Assembly: GCF_019645875.1 (NCBI RefSeq)
Contig: NZ_CP081000.1
Coordinates: 1,488,001-1,552,000, forward strand
DNA length: 64,000 bases
Direction: 5' to 3'
Source: Mycolicibacterium senegalense
GTDB taxonomy: Bacteria; Actinomycetota; Actinomycetes; Mycobacteriales; Mycobacteriaceae
Shown: positions 51,295-60,385 of the stretch, piece by piece
Layout of the letters: the number at the start of each line of letters is the position of its first letter
Position numbering within the stretch: position 1 is the stretch's first letter
Notes under the pieces: model-generated
What the model was told of the DNA's origin: nothing
Seen by the model: only the letters and a program-made list of their open reading frames with translations
The model's database searches: none
Made by a program: the position numbers and the translations under genes

Positions 51295-51752
51295 TCGTGT
51301 TCGATGCGCTGAACCGGGCCGATGCCGTGCGGTGCGCCGAGCTGGAGGCCAAGCTGTTCGCCGGCGACGATCCGTGGCCGGCGCGGGCGTTTCTGGCCGA
51401 ACTCGACGCCAAGCACAACCGTTACATCGCCGCCCGCAGCGACGGGGTGCTGGTCGGCTACGCCGGAATCTCACGGCTGGGCCGGATGCGCCCGTACGAG
51501 TACGAGATCCACACCATCGGCGTCGATCCCGACTTCCAGGGGCAGGGGATCGGGCGCCGGTTGCTCGGCGACCTGCTGGACTATGCCTCGCGCGGAACGG
51601 TTTTCCTGGAGGTCCGCACCGACAACGAGCCGGCCATCGCCCTGTACGAGAGCTTCGGATTCGTCAACATCGGCCTGCGTAAGCGGTACTACCACGCCAG
51701 CGGGGCTGACGCGTACACCATGCAACGCCTTCCCCAAGGGGGCCCGACGTGA
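51291..51752 (+). CDS. rimI: Ribosomal-protein-alanine N-acetyltransferase-like GNAT
   Basis: 153-residue GNAT acetyltransferase. The acetyl-CoA loop is GQGIGRRLL near residues 83-91, followed by [23 protein letters not shown]. Named RimI by place within the t6A operon; in mycobacteria this enzyme may acetylate several N-termini. Overlaps tsaB and tsaD by 4 bases each. Confidence 0.93.
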   Translation: MIVFDALNRADAVRCAELEAKLFAGDDPWPARAFLAELDAKHNRYIAARSDGVLVGYAGISRLGRMRPYEYEIHTIGVDPDFQGQGIGRRLLGDLLDYASRGTVFLEVRTDNEPAIALYESFGFVNIGLRKRYYHASGADAYTMQRLPQGGPT

Positions 51753-52783
51753 TCATCCTGGCCATCGAAAGCTCTTGTGACGAAACCGGAGTCGGCATCG
51801 CCGACCTCGCCATTGACGACGGTGGCGGAGTGACCGTTTCTCTTTTGGCCGACGAAGTCGCCTCCAGCGTCGACGAGCACGCCCGCTACGGCGGCGTCGT
51901 CCCCGAGATCGCCTCGCGTGCGCACCTGGAAGCCTTGGGGCCGACCATGCGCCGCGCCCTGGACGCCGCGGGCATCGAGCGCCCCGACGTCGTCGCCGCG
52001 ACCATCGGACCGGGGCTGGCCGGGGCACTGCTGGTCGGGGTGGCCGCCGCCAAGGCGTACGCCGCCGGCTGGAACGTCCCGTTCTACGGCGTCAACCACC
52101 TGGGCGGGCACTTGGCCGCCGACGTCTACGACCACGGGCCGCTGCCGGAAAGCGTGGGCCTGCTGGTCTCGGGTGGGCACACCCACCTGCTGCATGTCCG
52201 GTCGTTGGGGGAGCCCATCATCGAGTTGGGCAGCACGGTCGACGACGCCGCCGGGGAGGCCTACGACAAGGTGGCCCGGCTGCTCGGCCTGGGCTATCCG
52301 GGCGGAAGGGTGCTCGACGAGCTGGCCCGCACCGGCGACAGCGCTGCGATCGTCTTCCCGCGGGGCATGACCGGGCCGCGGGATGACCCGTATGTGTTCA
52401 GCTTCTCGGGACTCAAGACCGCGGTGGCCCGCTACGTGGAGGCCCACCCGGAGGCCTCGCAGGCCGATGTGGCCGCCGGTTTCCAGGAGGCTGTCGCCGA
52501 CGTGCTGACTGCCAAGGCCGTGCGTGCGGCCACCGATCTCGGGGTGTCGACCCTGTTGATCGCGGGCGGGGTGGCGGCCAACTCCCGGCTGCGGGAGCTC
52601 GCCGAAGAGCGTTGCGCCGCAGCGGGTTTGACGCTGCGAGTGCCCCGGCCGCGGTTGTGCACCGACAACGGCGCGATGATCGCATCCTTCGCTGCCCACC
52701 TGATCGCGGCCGGTGCGACGCCGTCGCCGCTCGATGCGGCCAGCGATCCGGGGCTACCGGTGGTGAAGGGCCAGGTGGCATGA
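51749..52783 (+). CDS. tsaD: tRNA t6A threonylcarbamoyltransferase TsaD
   Basis: 344-residue metal-dependent ASKHA enzyme that transfers the threonylcarbamoyl group to A37. [17 protein letters not shown] at the start, the metal-binding NHLGGHLAA pair of histidines, VSGGHTHLL and [10 protein letters not shown] are all present. The GTG start overlaps rimI and its stop overlaps the SnoaL-like gene. Confidence 0.96.
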   Translation: MIILAIESSCDETGVGIADLAIDDGGGVTVSLLADEVASSVDEHARYGGVVPEIASRAHLEALGPTMRRALDAAGIERPDVVAATIGPGLAGALLVGVAAAKAYAAGWNVPFYGVNHLGGHLAADVYDHGPLPESVGLLVSGGHTHLLHVRSLGEPIIELGSTVDDAAGEAYDKVARLLGLGYPGGRVLDELARTGDSAAIVFPRGMTGPRDDPYVFSFSGLKTAVARYVEAHPEASQADVAAGFQEAVADVLTAKAVRAATDLGVSTLLIAGGVAANSRLRELAEERCAAAGLTLRVPRPRLCTDNGAMIASFAAHLIAAGATPSPLDAASDPGLPVVKGQVA

Positions 52784-53235
52784 GCGTCGCGGACAAGCTT
52801 GAAGTCGCCGAGCTGCTGTACCGCTATGCCGAGCTGATCGACGCCGGTGACTTCGACGGCGTGGGGGAGTTACTGGGCCGGGCCACGTTCGGCGGTCCGG
52901 CCTCGGGCAGCGTGGCCGGAGCCCGGACCATCGCGAAGTTGTTCGCCCACACCACGCGCCGTTTCCCCGATCACGCCAACACCCCGCGGACCCGGCACCT
53001 GGTACTCAACCCGATCATCGACATCGATGGTGAGCGGGCCACGTCGCGCTCGACGTTCTGTGTGGTGCAGAAAACCGACACCGTGGCCCTTCAGCCCATC
53101 GTGGTGGGCCGGTACTTCGACGCGTTCGCCCGGGATGACGAGGGCTGGTACTTCACCGAACGCACGGTGGATGTGGAGATGGTGGGGGATGTGTCCGATC
53201 ACCTCATGATCGACCCGGGGCAGTACGAACGCTAG
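52780..53235 (+). CDS. SnoaL/NTF2-like small protein
   Basis: 151-residue protein of the cone-shaped NTF2/SnoaL fold, from [30 protein letters not shown] and the terminal beta strands ([20 protein letters not shown]). The ATG overlaps the tsaD stop (ATGA), so it is translated with the t6A operon. No catalytic function can be assigned. Converges with the PucR gene, whose stop directly abuts it. Confidence 0.82.
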   Translation: MSVADKLEVAELLYRYAELIDAGDFDGVGELLGRATFGGPASGSVAGARTIAKLFAHTTRRFPDHANTPRTRHLVLNPIIDIDGERATSRSTFCVVQKTDTVALQPIVVGRYFDAFARDDEGWYFTERTVDVEMVGDVSDHLMIDPGQYER

Positions 53236-54270
53236 TCAGCGCGCTTCGTTGATCTGGTGCACCCGCACACTGACTTCCAGTTGGAAACGGTCGGCGGGGT
53301 TCTTCAGTGACAGCCCGGTGAGTTCCTCGATCAGTTTGATCCGGTACAGCAGGGAGTGCCGGTTCAGGAACAGCGCCCGGGCCGCCGCACTGGTGTTCGT
53401 GGCCTCGTCCAGCAGGATCTCCAGGGTGTGCACGAGTTGTCCCCGCCGGGTGCGGTCGTAGTCGACGAGCGGCTGCAGCGTGCGCAGGATGGTCGCCATG
53501 CTGCGCGGGTGCTGACGCAGCACCTCGGCGAACTGCATGGGACCGGCCGGGCCCTCGGGCAGGGACGGCGATACCGGCGCGGGGACGGTGACCGCGTGGC
53601 CGTGGGCGGGCGCCAGCAGCGCCCAGGTCACGAGATCCTCGGGAAGCATGCTGAGTCGCTGTGCGGAATCGACCAAGCCGGATACTGTCGATTCTGTTGG
53701 GGCCGAGGAAAAATGGCTCATCACGAGGTCATCGGTGATCGACGACGTGACCGTCAGGCCGGCGGCGAGGGCCAGCTCGTGCAGCGCTTTGGCGAAGCCG
53801 TCCGCGGTGTCACTCCACCGCGGGTCGTCGCGCACCCGACGCCCGATGACCATCTGCACTCGGCTGTCCGGCGGGGCCGGACTGACCAGCGGCAGCAGGG
53901 TCTTCTGGACGTCGGCGAAGGCAATTTCCCAGGGCAGCAGGACAAATGGGCACGCATGCTGGTCGGCGAGGGGGATCATCAGCTCGAGCAGATCGTGCGC
54001 ATCCACATCCGGGGGTGGGCTGAGGATGATGCCGGCGGCCGGTGAGGCCACCAGGGAAACCAGGAATTCGCGCACACCGGGTTGCCGGAGGTCGGCGCCG
54101 GTGGTCAGCACCAGGTCACCGGGTCGGACGAAGTCCTCGGCGGGTGCGTGGATGATGTCCACCCAGCGGACTTCGCGGGACAGTCCGCGGTGCCCCGCGA
54201 CCACCGACCCCTGATCCAGCGGTGGGATCGTCAAGACCGCCGCCACACTCAGCGACGAGTCCTCGGACAT
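53236..54270 (-). CDS. PucR-family regulator near the diol dehydratase locus
   Basis: 344-residue regulator with an N-terminal PucR domain (about 8-125) and a C-terminal PucR helix-turn-helix reading LEILLDEATNTSAAARALFLNRHSLLYRIKLIEELTG. It lacks the long middle domain of the other PucR regulator in this window. The ATG at 54270 follows AAGGGAAG; the frame upstream has no support. It lies downstream of the APC permease on the same strand, with a hairpin between. Confidence 0.85.
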   Translation of the reverse strand: MSEDSSLSVAAVLTIPPLDQGSVVAGHRGLSREVRWVDIIHAPAEDFVRPGDLVLTTGADLRQPGVREFLVSLVASPAAGIILSPPPDVDAHDLLELMIPLADQHACPFVLLPWEIAFADVQKTLLPLVSPAPPDSRVQMVIGRRVRDDPRWSDTADGFAKALHELALAAGLTVTSSITDDLVMSHFSSAPTESTVSGLVDSAQRLSMLPEDLVTWALLAPAHGHAVTVPAPVSPSLPEGPAGPMQFAEVLRQHPRSMATILRTLQPLVDYDRTRRGQLVHTLEILLDEATNTSAAARALFLNRHSLLYRIKLIEELTGLSLKNPADRFQLEVSVRVHQINEAR

Positions 54271-54339
54271 GCCGCTTCCCTTCTGATCAACTGCTCGGCG
54301 GTGCGTCAAGCCGAAGCCGACGGTATCAGCGACCAGTCA

Positions 54340-54376
54340 CACCGGTGGCCACCTGCCCGGCAGGTGGCCACCGGTG
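54340..54376 (-). terminator. Hairpin terminator after the APC permease gene
   Basis: A perfect 17-bp stem (54340-54356 with 54360-54376) with a 3-nt loop starts 10 bases beyond the permease stop on the minus strand, and lies upstream of the PucR gene. No T-tract is present. It would uncouple the permease from the regulator. Confidence 0.75.
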
Positions 54377-54386
54377 CCGGGGGGTG

Positions 54387-55829
54387 TCAGCCGACAGACG
54401 ATATCGGGGCGAGCTCCGCGGTGGACCGTCGGCTCAGCAGCATCCCTACCGCGAAGAACACCAGCGGCATGACACCGAAGATCGCGGCCAGGGTGGGCGT
54501 GCCGCCGACCACCAACGTCAGGTTGGACACCACCAGGACCAAGGCCGCCGCCAGGGCCAGCGTCGCGAACGAGGCCAGCACCACCTTGCCGGTCGAGTTG
54601 CCGCGGCGCACGAAGAAGATCACCACCGAGATCGTGGTCAGCAGCCATAGCAGCGCCAGGGCCAGGATGCCCAGGCCACCGCCCGGGCCGAAGATCTGCA
54701 GCACCGGGTCGAGCTGCAGCGCGGCGCAGATACCCATGACCACGAACGAGGCCACGGTGATGGCCAGCGAGGCGTTCGACGGGGAGCCGTGACGCTCGTG
54801 CACCTTGCCGATCTTCGTCGAGAAGACGCCGCTCTGTCCGAGCACGAACGCGTACCGCGACGCGATGTTGTGGAACGCGAGGGCACACGCGAAGACACTG
54901 ACCGCCCACAGGACGGTGTTCAGATCACGCCCGACCATGCCGAGGTATTTGCCCGCGGTGTTCACCATGAAGTTGTCGGGGTCGTCGGTGGCCAGCTGGA
55001 TGGCGTCGTGCCCGCCGTTGCCCTCGACCAGCGCCCAGCTGGTGAAGGCGTAGAACACGGCGACGATGCCCACCGCCCAGTAGGTGGCGCGCGGCACCGT
55101 GCGGTCGGGGTCCTTGGCCTCGTCCCGGAAGACCGCGGTCGCCTCGACACCGACGAATCCCCAGAGGGCGTACAGCAGCGCGATGCCGAAGCCGCCGGCG
55201 ATGCCCTGCGGCGTGAACGAGTCGCCGGTGAGGCCGTGTTCACCGCCGCGCACCACGATGACCAAGTCGACCACCATGAGGATCGCGACCTCGGAGACCA
55301 GGAAGACACCCAGCACCTTGGCGCTGAGATCGATGTCGCGATACCCGAGCCAGGCGACGGCCGCCAGCACCAGGCCGGTCAGCAACCACCATGGGATGTC
55401 GGGGCCCCCGAACCGCGTGATCAGCTCGTTGAGGATGACGCCGTCGTAGGCGGACACGGCGATGAGGGTCGCCATGTAGGCCGGCAGTGCGAGCACGGCC
55501 GCACCGGTTCCGGCCGCCCGGCCGAGCGACTCCCGGATATAGGCGTAGAAGGCGCCGGCGTCGGTGACGTACTTCGACATCGCGACGAAGCTGGCCGCGA
55601 ACAGTCCGAAGATGACGCCCGCGACGATGAACGCGACCGGGATACCGGTGGTATTGCCCAACGCCATCGCGATCGGCACATTGCCGCCGATGGTCGACAG
55701 CGGCGCCGAGGCCGCCACGACCATCAGCACGATGGCGGGCACGCCGAGGCGGCCGCGCAGTTTGGCCGGAGCTCCGGCAGATGATGTGTCGGGTGTGGGC
55801 GGGTGGCCCGCGTTGACAACCTCGGTCAT
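54387..55829 (-). CDS. APC-superfamily permease
   Basis: 480-residue membrane transporter of the amino acid/amine APC superfamily, with about twelve hydrophobic helices; LGVPAIVLMVVAASAPLSTIGGNVP is the first. The ATG at 55829 follows AGGAGGA closely and is preferred over an upstream start. Divergent from the diol dehydratase genes with shared inverted repeats between. Its substrate is unknown; an amino alcohol or amino acid is more usual for this family than a diol. Confidence 0.88.
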   Translation of the reverse strand: MTEVVNAGHPPTPDTSSAGAPAKLRGRLGVPAIVLMVVAASAPLSTIGGNVPIAMALGNTTGIPVAFIVAGVIFGLFAASFVAMSKYVTDAGAFYAYIRESLGRAAGTGAAVLALPAYMATLIAVSAYDGVILNELITRFGGPDIPWWLLTGLVLAAVAWLGYRDIDLSAKVLGVFLVSEVAILMVVDLVIVVRGGEHGLTGDSFTPQGIAGGFGIALLYALWGFVGVEATAVFRDEAKDPDRTVPRATYWAVGIVAVFYAFTSWALVEGNGGHDAIQLATDDPDNFMVNTAGKYLGMVGRDLNTVLWAVSVFACALAFHNIASRYAFVLGQSGVFSTKIGKVHERHGSPSNASLAITVASFVVMGICAALQLDPVLQIFGPGGGLGILALALLWLLTTISVVIFFVRRGNSTGKVVLASFATLALAAALVLVVSNLTLVVGGTPTLAAIFGVMPLVFFAVGMLLSRRSTAELAPISSVG

Positions 55830-55930
55830 GGGTTGATTCCTCCTAACTGCCGGTCGCAGATGGCGGCCGGGTGAAGTCCGGGGCAAGTTTGCGAGAACCA
55901 CGGGCCGCTCCGCCAGCGCAGCCGGTCACT

Positions 55931-55993
55931 TTCCAACACCTTGTTGTAAGGCAGCTCACATCGGTCGCGCCGGCGTCAAACACTGTGTTGGAA
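55931..55993. promoter_or_regulatory. Inverted-repeat operator candidates, permease / dehydratase divergence
   Basis: TTCCAACAC (55931-55939) and its exact inverse GTGTTGGAA (55985-55993) lie 45 bp apart in the 262-bp divergent region. Each also has a degenerate partner next to it (CAAC-N5-GTTG and CAAACAC-TGTGTTG), giving two dyad-like sites. Likely sites for the nearby PucR regulator. Confidence 0.5.
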
Positions 55994-56091
55994 GGTGCCG
56001 GGCGGGCGTTGTTTCCAGCGCGGCGTTCGGTCGATGCTTGGCCGGTCACGCGACACACCCGTCACGCCGACAGAGAGGTACGACGACCGCC

Positions 56092-58365
56092 ATGAATCCG
56101 GACCGCAGCGAAACTGAACAGGATTACCGGCTGGGGCGCATTCGACTGCTGGATGAGCAACGCGTCAACCTGGACGGATTCGCTCAGGCCGACCCCGAAC
56201 TGGGCATGATCTCGCACCTGTCGCCCCACGATCCGGAACCTTCCTGGAAAGTGGCCGACGACGGCTCCGTGCTGGAGATGGATTCCAAGGCGGCCGCCGA
56301 CTTCGACACGATCGACGAGTTCATCGTCCGCTATGCCGTCGACCCGGTGCAGGCTCCGCAGTCGATGGCGATGAGCGAGATCGACCTGGCCCGGATGATC
56401 GTCGACTCGGCGGTGCCGCGCGAGGAGGTGCTGCGGGTCTGCGGCGGGCTGACCCCGGCCAAGATGGCCCGGGTGGTGGCGATGCTGCAGCCTGTCGAGA
56501 TCCAGATGGCGATGATGAAGATGCGGGCCCGCCGCACGCCCGCGAACCAGGCCCATGTCACCAACCGGCTCGACGACCCCTTGCTCATCGCGGCCGACGC
56601 CGCCACCGCCGTCGTGTACGGGTTCCGGGAACTGGAAGCCACCGTCCCGGTGCTCGACGACGCCCCGGCCGTCGCGGTGGGCCTGCTGATCGGTTCCCAG
56701 GTACCCGCGCCGGGAGCGCTGACGCAGTGCTCGGTCGAGGAGGCGCGGGAGCTCGAACTCGGGGTGCGCGGCCTGGTGTCCTATGCCGAGACCGTCTCGG
56801 TGTACGGCACCGAGCAGGTCTTCACCGACGGCGACGACACCCCCTGGTCGAAGGCGTTTCTCACCTCGTCCTACGCGTCCCGCGGGATCAAGATGCGACT
56901 GTCCAGCGGTGCGGGCTCGGAGGTGCTGATGGGCCAGGCCGAGCGCAAGTCGATGAACTACCTGGAGTCCCGCTGCGTGGCCTTGGCCAAAGGTATTGGT
57001 GCACAAGGGGTTCAGAACGGCGGTATCGACGGGGCCTCGATCACGGCGTCGGTGCCGGGCGGTGTGCGCGAACTCATCGCCGAGAACCTGATGGTCATGC
57101 TGCGCGGACTCGAATCCTGCAGCGGCAACGACTCACTGGTGTCCGAGTCGACCATGCGCCGAACCAGCCGGACGCTACCGGTGCTGTTGTCGGGGTCGGA
57201 TTTCATCTTCTCCGGATTCGGTTCGGTGGTGGCCTACGACAACATGTTCGGGCCGTCCAACTTCAATGCCGCTGACCTTGACGACTATCTGGTGATGCAG
57301 CGCGATTGGGGCGTCGACGGCGGCCTGCGGTCGGTGGACCCGACCACGCTGGAAGCCATGCGGCGTCAGGCCGCCGAAGCCACCCGGGCCGTGTTCGAAT
57401 ATCTGGGGCTCGCCGATTTCGACGACGAGCACGTGGAAGCCGTTGTCGGGGCGGAGGGTTCCAAGGACCTACCCGACACCGACGGCGTGAAGGTACTCAG
57501 TGCTGCCCGGATGATCGAGCAGTCGGGTCTGACGGTGCTCGACATCGTCGCCGCCCTCGCCGAGACGGGTTTCACCGATATCGCCGAACGCGTCCTGGGC
57601 ATGGCCAAAGCCCGTGTCACCGGTGACTACCTGCAGACCGCGGCGATCTTCGACGAGCAGATGAACGTGCTGTCGGCCCTGCAGGATCCGAACGACTACC
57701 GCGGCCCCGGCACCGGCTACCGGCCGACGGCCGAGCGTCAGGCTCAGATCGACGCGGTGCGGCAAGCCCGGTCGGTGACCGACCTGGTCAAGGAGCAGGC
57801 GACCTTCGCCGACCCGGACCGGCTGGTCATGCGGGGTCCCGCGGGCGTGGGGGATGATCCCCGCGAAGTTGTCATCGGGGTGTCTCCCGCGTTCGGGGTC
57901 AAGCTGTTTCGCACCCTGTCGGGGATGGTCGTCTACGACGCGTTGGAGCAGATTCTGGCCGGGCTGGAGGAGGAGCAGTGCGTGCCGCGCCTGGTGCGGA
58001 TCGCCGACTCCGTCGATCTGGGAGTGATCGGCAAATCCGCGGCTCGGCTGTCGGGCTCGGGGATCGGTGTCGGGCTGCAGGCCAAAGGCACCACCCTGAT
58101 CCACCGCCGCGACCTTCCGCCGCTGGCCAACCTCGAATTGCTCAGTGTCGCACCGCTGATCACGCCGGAGATGTACCGCCTGATCGGGATCAACGCCGGC
58201 CGGCACGCCAAGGGCGCGACACCCGCCCCGATGCGTAACGCGTACACCGACGAGGCGATCACCGCCCGCTACCACACCCGGGTGGTGTCGATGGTGGCGA
58301 TCGAGCGGTCCGAATGCGATCGCGACGACCGCGGCGTGAACATGGAATTGGAGCTGAAGCGATGA
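56092..58365 (+). CDS. Fused large-medium subunit of AdoCbl-dependent diol/glycerol dehydratase
   Basis: 757-residue fusion. Residues 1 to about 560 match the large subunit (PduC/DhaB1): VNLDGFAQ, RRTPANQAHVTN, LTQCSVEEARELELG, YAETVSVYGTE, FTDGDDTPWSKAFL, SYASRGIKMR, GAQGVQNGG and SGNDSLVSESTMRRT, keeping the substrate-binding Gln, His, Glu and Asp. Residues about 590-757 match the medium subunit (PREVVIGVSPAFG). The enzyme eliminates water from 1,2-propanediol or glycerol to give an aldehyde. AGAGAGG 13 bases before the ATG. No shell genes are nearby. Confidence 0.94.
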   Translation: MNPDRSETEQDYRLGRIRLLDEQRVNLDGFAQADPELGMISHLSPHDPEPSWKVADDGSVLEMDSKAAADFDTIDEFIVRYAVDPVQAPQSMAMSEIDLARMIVDSAVPREEVLRVCGGLTPAKMARVVAMLQPVEIQMAMMKMRARRTPANQAHVTNRLDDPLLIAADAATAVVYGFRELEATVPVLDDAPAVAVGLLIGSQVPAPGALTQCSVEEARELELGVRGLVSYAETVSVYGTEQVFTDGDDTPWSKAFLTSSYASRGIKMRLSSGAGSEVLMGQAERKSMNYLESRCVALAKGIGAQGVQNGGIDGASITASVPGGVRELIAENLMVMLRGLESCSGNDSLVSESTMRRTSRTLPVLLSGSDFIFSGFGSVVAYDNMFGPSNFNAADLDDYLVMQRDWGVDGGLRSVDPTTLEAMRRQAAEATRAVFEYLGLADFDDEHVEAVVGAEGSKDLPDTDGVKVLSAARMIEQSGLTVLDIVAALAETGFTDIAERVLGMAKARVTGDYLQTAAIFDEQMNVLSALQDPNDYRGPGTGYRPTAERQAQIDAVRQARSVTDLVKEQATFADPDRLVMRGPAGVGDDPREVVIGVSPAFGVKLFRTLSGMVVYDALEQILAGLEEEQCVPRLVRIADSVDLGVIGKSAARLSGSGIGVGLQAKGTTLIHRRDLPPLANLELLSVAPLITPEMYRLIGINAGRHAKGATPAPMRNAYTDEAITARYHTRVVSMVAIERSECDRDDRGVNMELELKR

Positions 58366-58721
58366 CGATCACTGCCCACTCGGGTCGCAGCCTCGCCGAG
58401 GTGACGGTCGAGGCCGCCCGCAACGGTGACCTGGTGCTCGACGACATCCGGGTGAGCCGGGAAACCCTGCTGGCACAAGCGGATACCGCGCAGCGCTCCG
58501 GTTCTGTGCAGTTGGCGATGAACCTGCGGCGGGCCGCGGAGATGACCGCACTCAGCTCGGAGGAGATGCTGGCCGCCTACGAGGCGCTGCGTCCCCACCG
58601 CTCGAGCTTCGCCGAACTCCAGGAACTGGCGCAGCGCCTCGCGGACCGGGACGCGCCTACCTGTGCGGCGCTGGTTCGAGAGGCCGCGACGGCCTATCAG
58701 CGGCGCGGCCTGCTGCGGTGA
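58362..58721 (+). CDS. Diol/glycerol dehydratase small subunit
   Basis: 119 residues, shorter than the usual 140-170 of PduE/DhaB3. The family core is clear: DIRVSRETLLAQADTAQ, SVQLAMNLRRAAEMTAL and the LRPHRSS loop. The shortening is mostly at the N-terminus, where microcompartment targeting peptides sit in Pdu enzymes, fitting a shell-free enzyme. The ATG overlaps the stop of the fused subunit (ATGA), and its own stop overlaps the reactivase GTG. Confidence 0.92.
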   Translation: MTITAHSGRSLAEVTVEAARNGDLVLDDIRVSRETLLAQADTAQRSGSVQLAMNLRRAAEMTALSSEEMLAAYEALRPHRSSFAELQELAQRLADRDAPTCAALVREAATAYQRRGLLR

Positions 58722-60385
58722 CCGTCTGGGCCGGTGTCGACATCGGCAACTCCACCACCGAGGTGGTGCTCTGCCGGATGGATGACGAACTCGCCGTGCT
58801 GGCCAGTGCCCGCACTCCGACTCGTGGTGGCAAGGGCTCGTCCCGGGCAGTGCAGGGCGCCGCCCAGTTGGTGCGGCGCCTGACCGAGAGGCATGGGCTG
58901 GTGCTCGACCGAGCCGCGTTCGCCCCGACTCCGCCCGTGGAGTCGACGGTCGAACAGGTCCGACTGGAGGCGCAGCGCACGGGCAGGCTCACGATCGTCA
59001 CCCGGGCGGCGGCCACCACCGCCGGGGACGCGGTAGGTCTGGGGCAGCCAGTTCCGGTCGAGTGCCTCGGCGCCGTCGAACCGGGTCGCCCGGTCATCGC
59101 CTGCGCGACGGCGCAGTGGGGTTACCGGGAGGTGGCGCTGCGCGTGAATGCCGCTGTGGCCGAGGGGTGCAACGTCACGGCGGTGCTGACGGCCAACGAC
59201 GAGGCAGTGCTGGTGTCGAACAGGCTCGACGTGGCGCTACCCGTCGTGGATGACCTCGACGTCACATCGCTGCTGTCGGCGACTCGCGTCGCCGTCGAAG
59301 TGCGTCAGGGCATCGCACCCCTGCAACGGCTCACCGACCCCTTCTGGCTCGCCGACGTATTCGGTCTGAGCGATGCCGAGCGGGCGGATGCACGGGTGAC
59401 CGCCGACCAGCTCTTCGACAGTGCCTGCGCGGTGGTCTGCCTCGGTGAAGCGGAACCTGCGGTAGCCGAGCCCGTCCTCCGGCCGGCGGGGGAGGGTGCG
59501 CACGTGGTTCATCTCGCCGATATCGCGGCGCAGGCCAATTCACGTCGAGGGTCGGTCGCCGTGGACAGTCTGGTGATGGCCAGCCTGGGCGGCGAGCAGG
59601 AACCGCCGGCGGGAGCCGACGAGCTGGCCCGGGCGTTGGGGGTGCCGGTCACACGCGTCGATTCGGAGGCCGCGGCAGCCCGCGTCGGCGCACTCACCAC
59701 ACCCGGAATCACCGCGGATGTCGTGGTGGTGGATGTCGGTGGCGGCACCGTCGACGTCGTGTCCGAAGGATCCCGCTGCGTGCTGCCGGGCGCGGGGCAA
59801 ATGCTGACGGCGGCGACGGCCGCTGCCTTGGAGATCTCCCGAAGTGCCGCCGAGTACGCCAAACGTGCCGAGGCCGTCACGGCCGTCACCGTCCAGCTCA
59901 TCGAGGACGAACACGGCCGGCGGCAGTTCTTGGACACGCCGGTCAGCGGGCGGTGCAGCGGATGGCTGCTGACCGCAGCTCCCAGCGGCTGGTTGCCCTT
60001 CACGTCACGGCTGTCGGGGGCCGAGTGGCGCAGTTGGCGGCTGGCCGCCAAACGACAGGTGATCGGCGGCAATGTGATGCGCGGTATCGAGCAGGCGGCG
60101 CCGGGAGTGACCGGGGTGCTGCTCGTCGGAGGCGGCGCCGGCGACGACGAACTGGTGCGCGCGGTCACCGAGCAGCTCGGCCACGACGTGAGCGTCGGAC
60201 GTGGAAACGTGGCAGGTCAGTTGGGGCATCGGTTCGCGGTGGCCTACGGGCTGGTGGCCATGGCGGCGCGGATGCGGGGCGGTCAGCCGCGAGATGAAGA
60301 GCTGGACCGGGCCGACCGGTCAGGCGGCAGCGTGAATACGCACGACATGGATGTCGCTGGTGAACACCCGCGCGCCTGTGGGTAA
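58718..60385 (+). CDS. ddrA: Diol dehydratase reactivase ATPase, large subunit
   Basis: 555-residue chaperone-like ATPase that exchanges damaged cobalamin in the dehydratase. ASKHA nucleotide-binding motifs VDIGNSTTEVVL (near the start) and VVVDVGGGTVDVV are present, with GAGQMLTAATAAALEI. Typical DdrA is about 600 residues. After RFAVAYGLV, where the family domain ends, the last 35-40 residues look unrelated and overlap the 3' end of the convergent nuclease gene by 66 bp. No DdrB small subunit gene is seen. Confidence 0.92.
   Translation: MTVWAGVDIGNSTTEVVLCRMDDELAVLASARTPTRGGKGSSRAVQGAAQLVRRLTERHGLVLDRAAFAPTPPVESTVEQVRLEAQRTGRLTIVTRAAATTAGDAVGLGQPVPVECLGAVEPGRPVIACATAQWGYREVALRVNAAVAEGCNVTAVLTANDEAVLVSNRLDVALPVVDDLDVTSLLSATRVAVEVRQGIAPLQRLTDPFWLADVFGLSDAERADARVTADQLFDSACAVVCLGEAEPAVAEPVLRPAGEGAHVVHLADIAAQANSRRGSVAVDSLVMASLGGEQEPPAGADELARALGVPVTRVDSEAAAARVGALTTPGITADVVVVDVGGGTVDVVSEGSRCVLPGAGQMLTAATAAALEISRSAAEYAKRAEAVTAVTVQLIEDEHGRRQFLDTPVSGRCSGWLLTAAPSGWLPFTSRLSGAEWRSWRLAAKRQVIGGNVMRGIEQAAPGVTGVLLVGGGAGDDELVRAVTEQLGHDVSVGRGNVAGQLGHRFAVAYGLVAMAARMRGGQPRDEELDRADRSGGSVNTHDMDVAGEHPRACG

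Noticed and set aside
55830..56091. Cobalamin riboswitch before the dehydratase genes
   Set aside because: I looked for the conserved B12-box sequence and the surrounding core and did not find them; the region is better explained by operator dyads.
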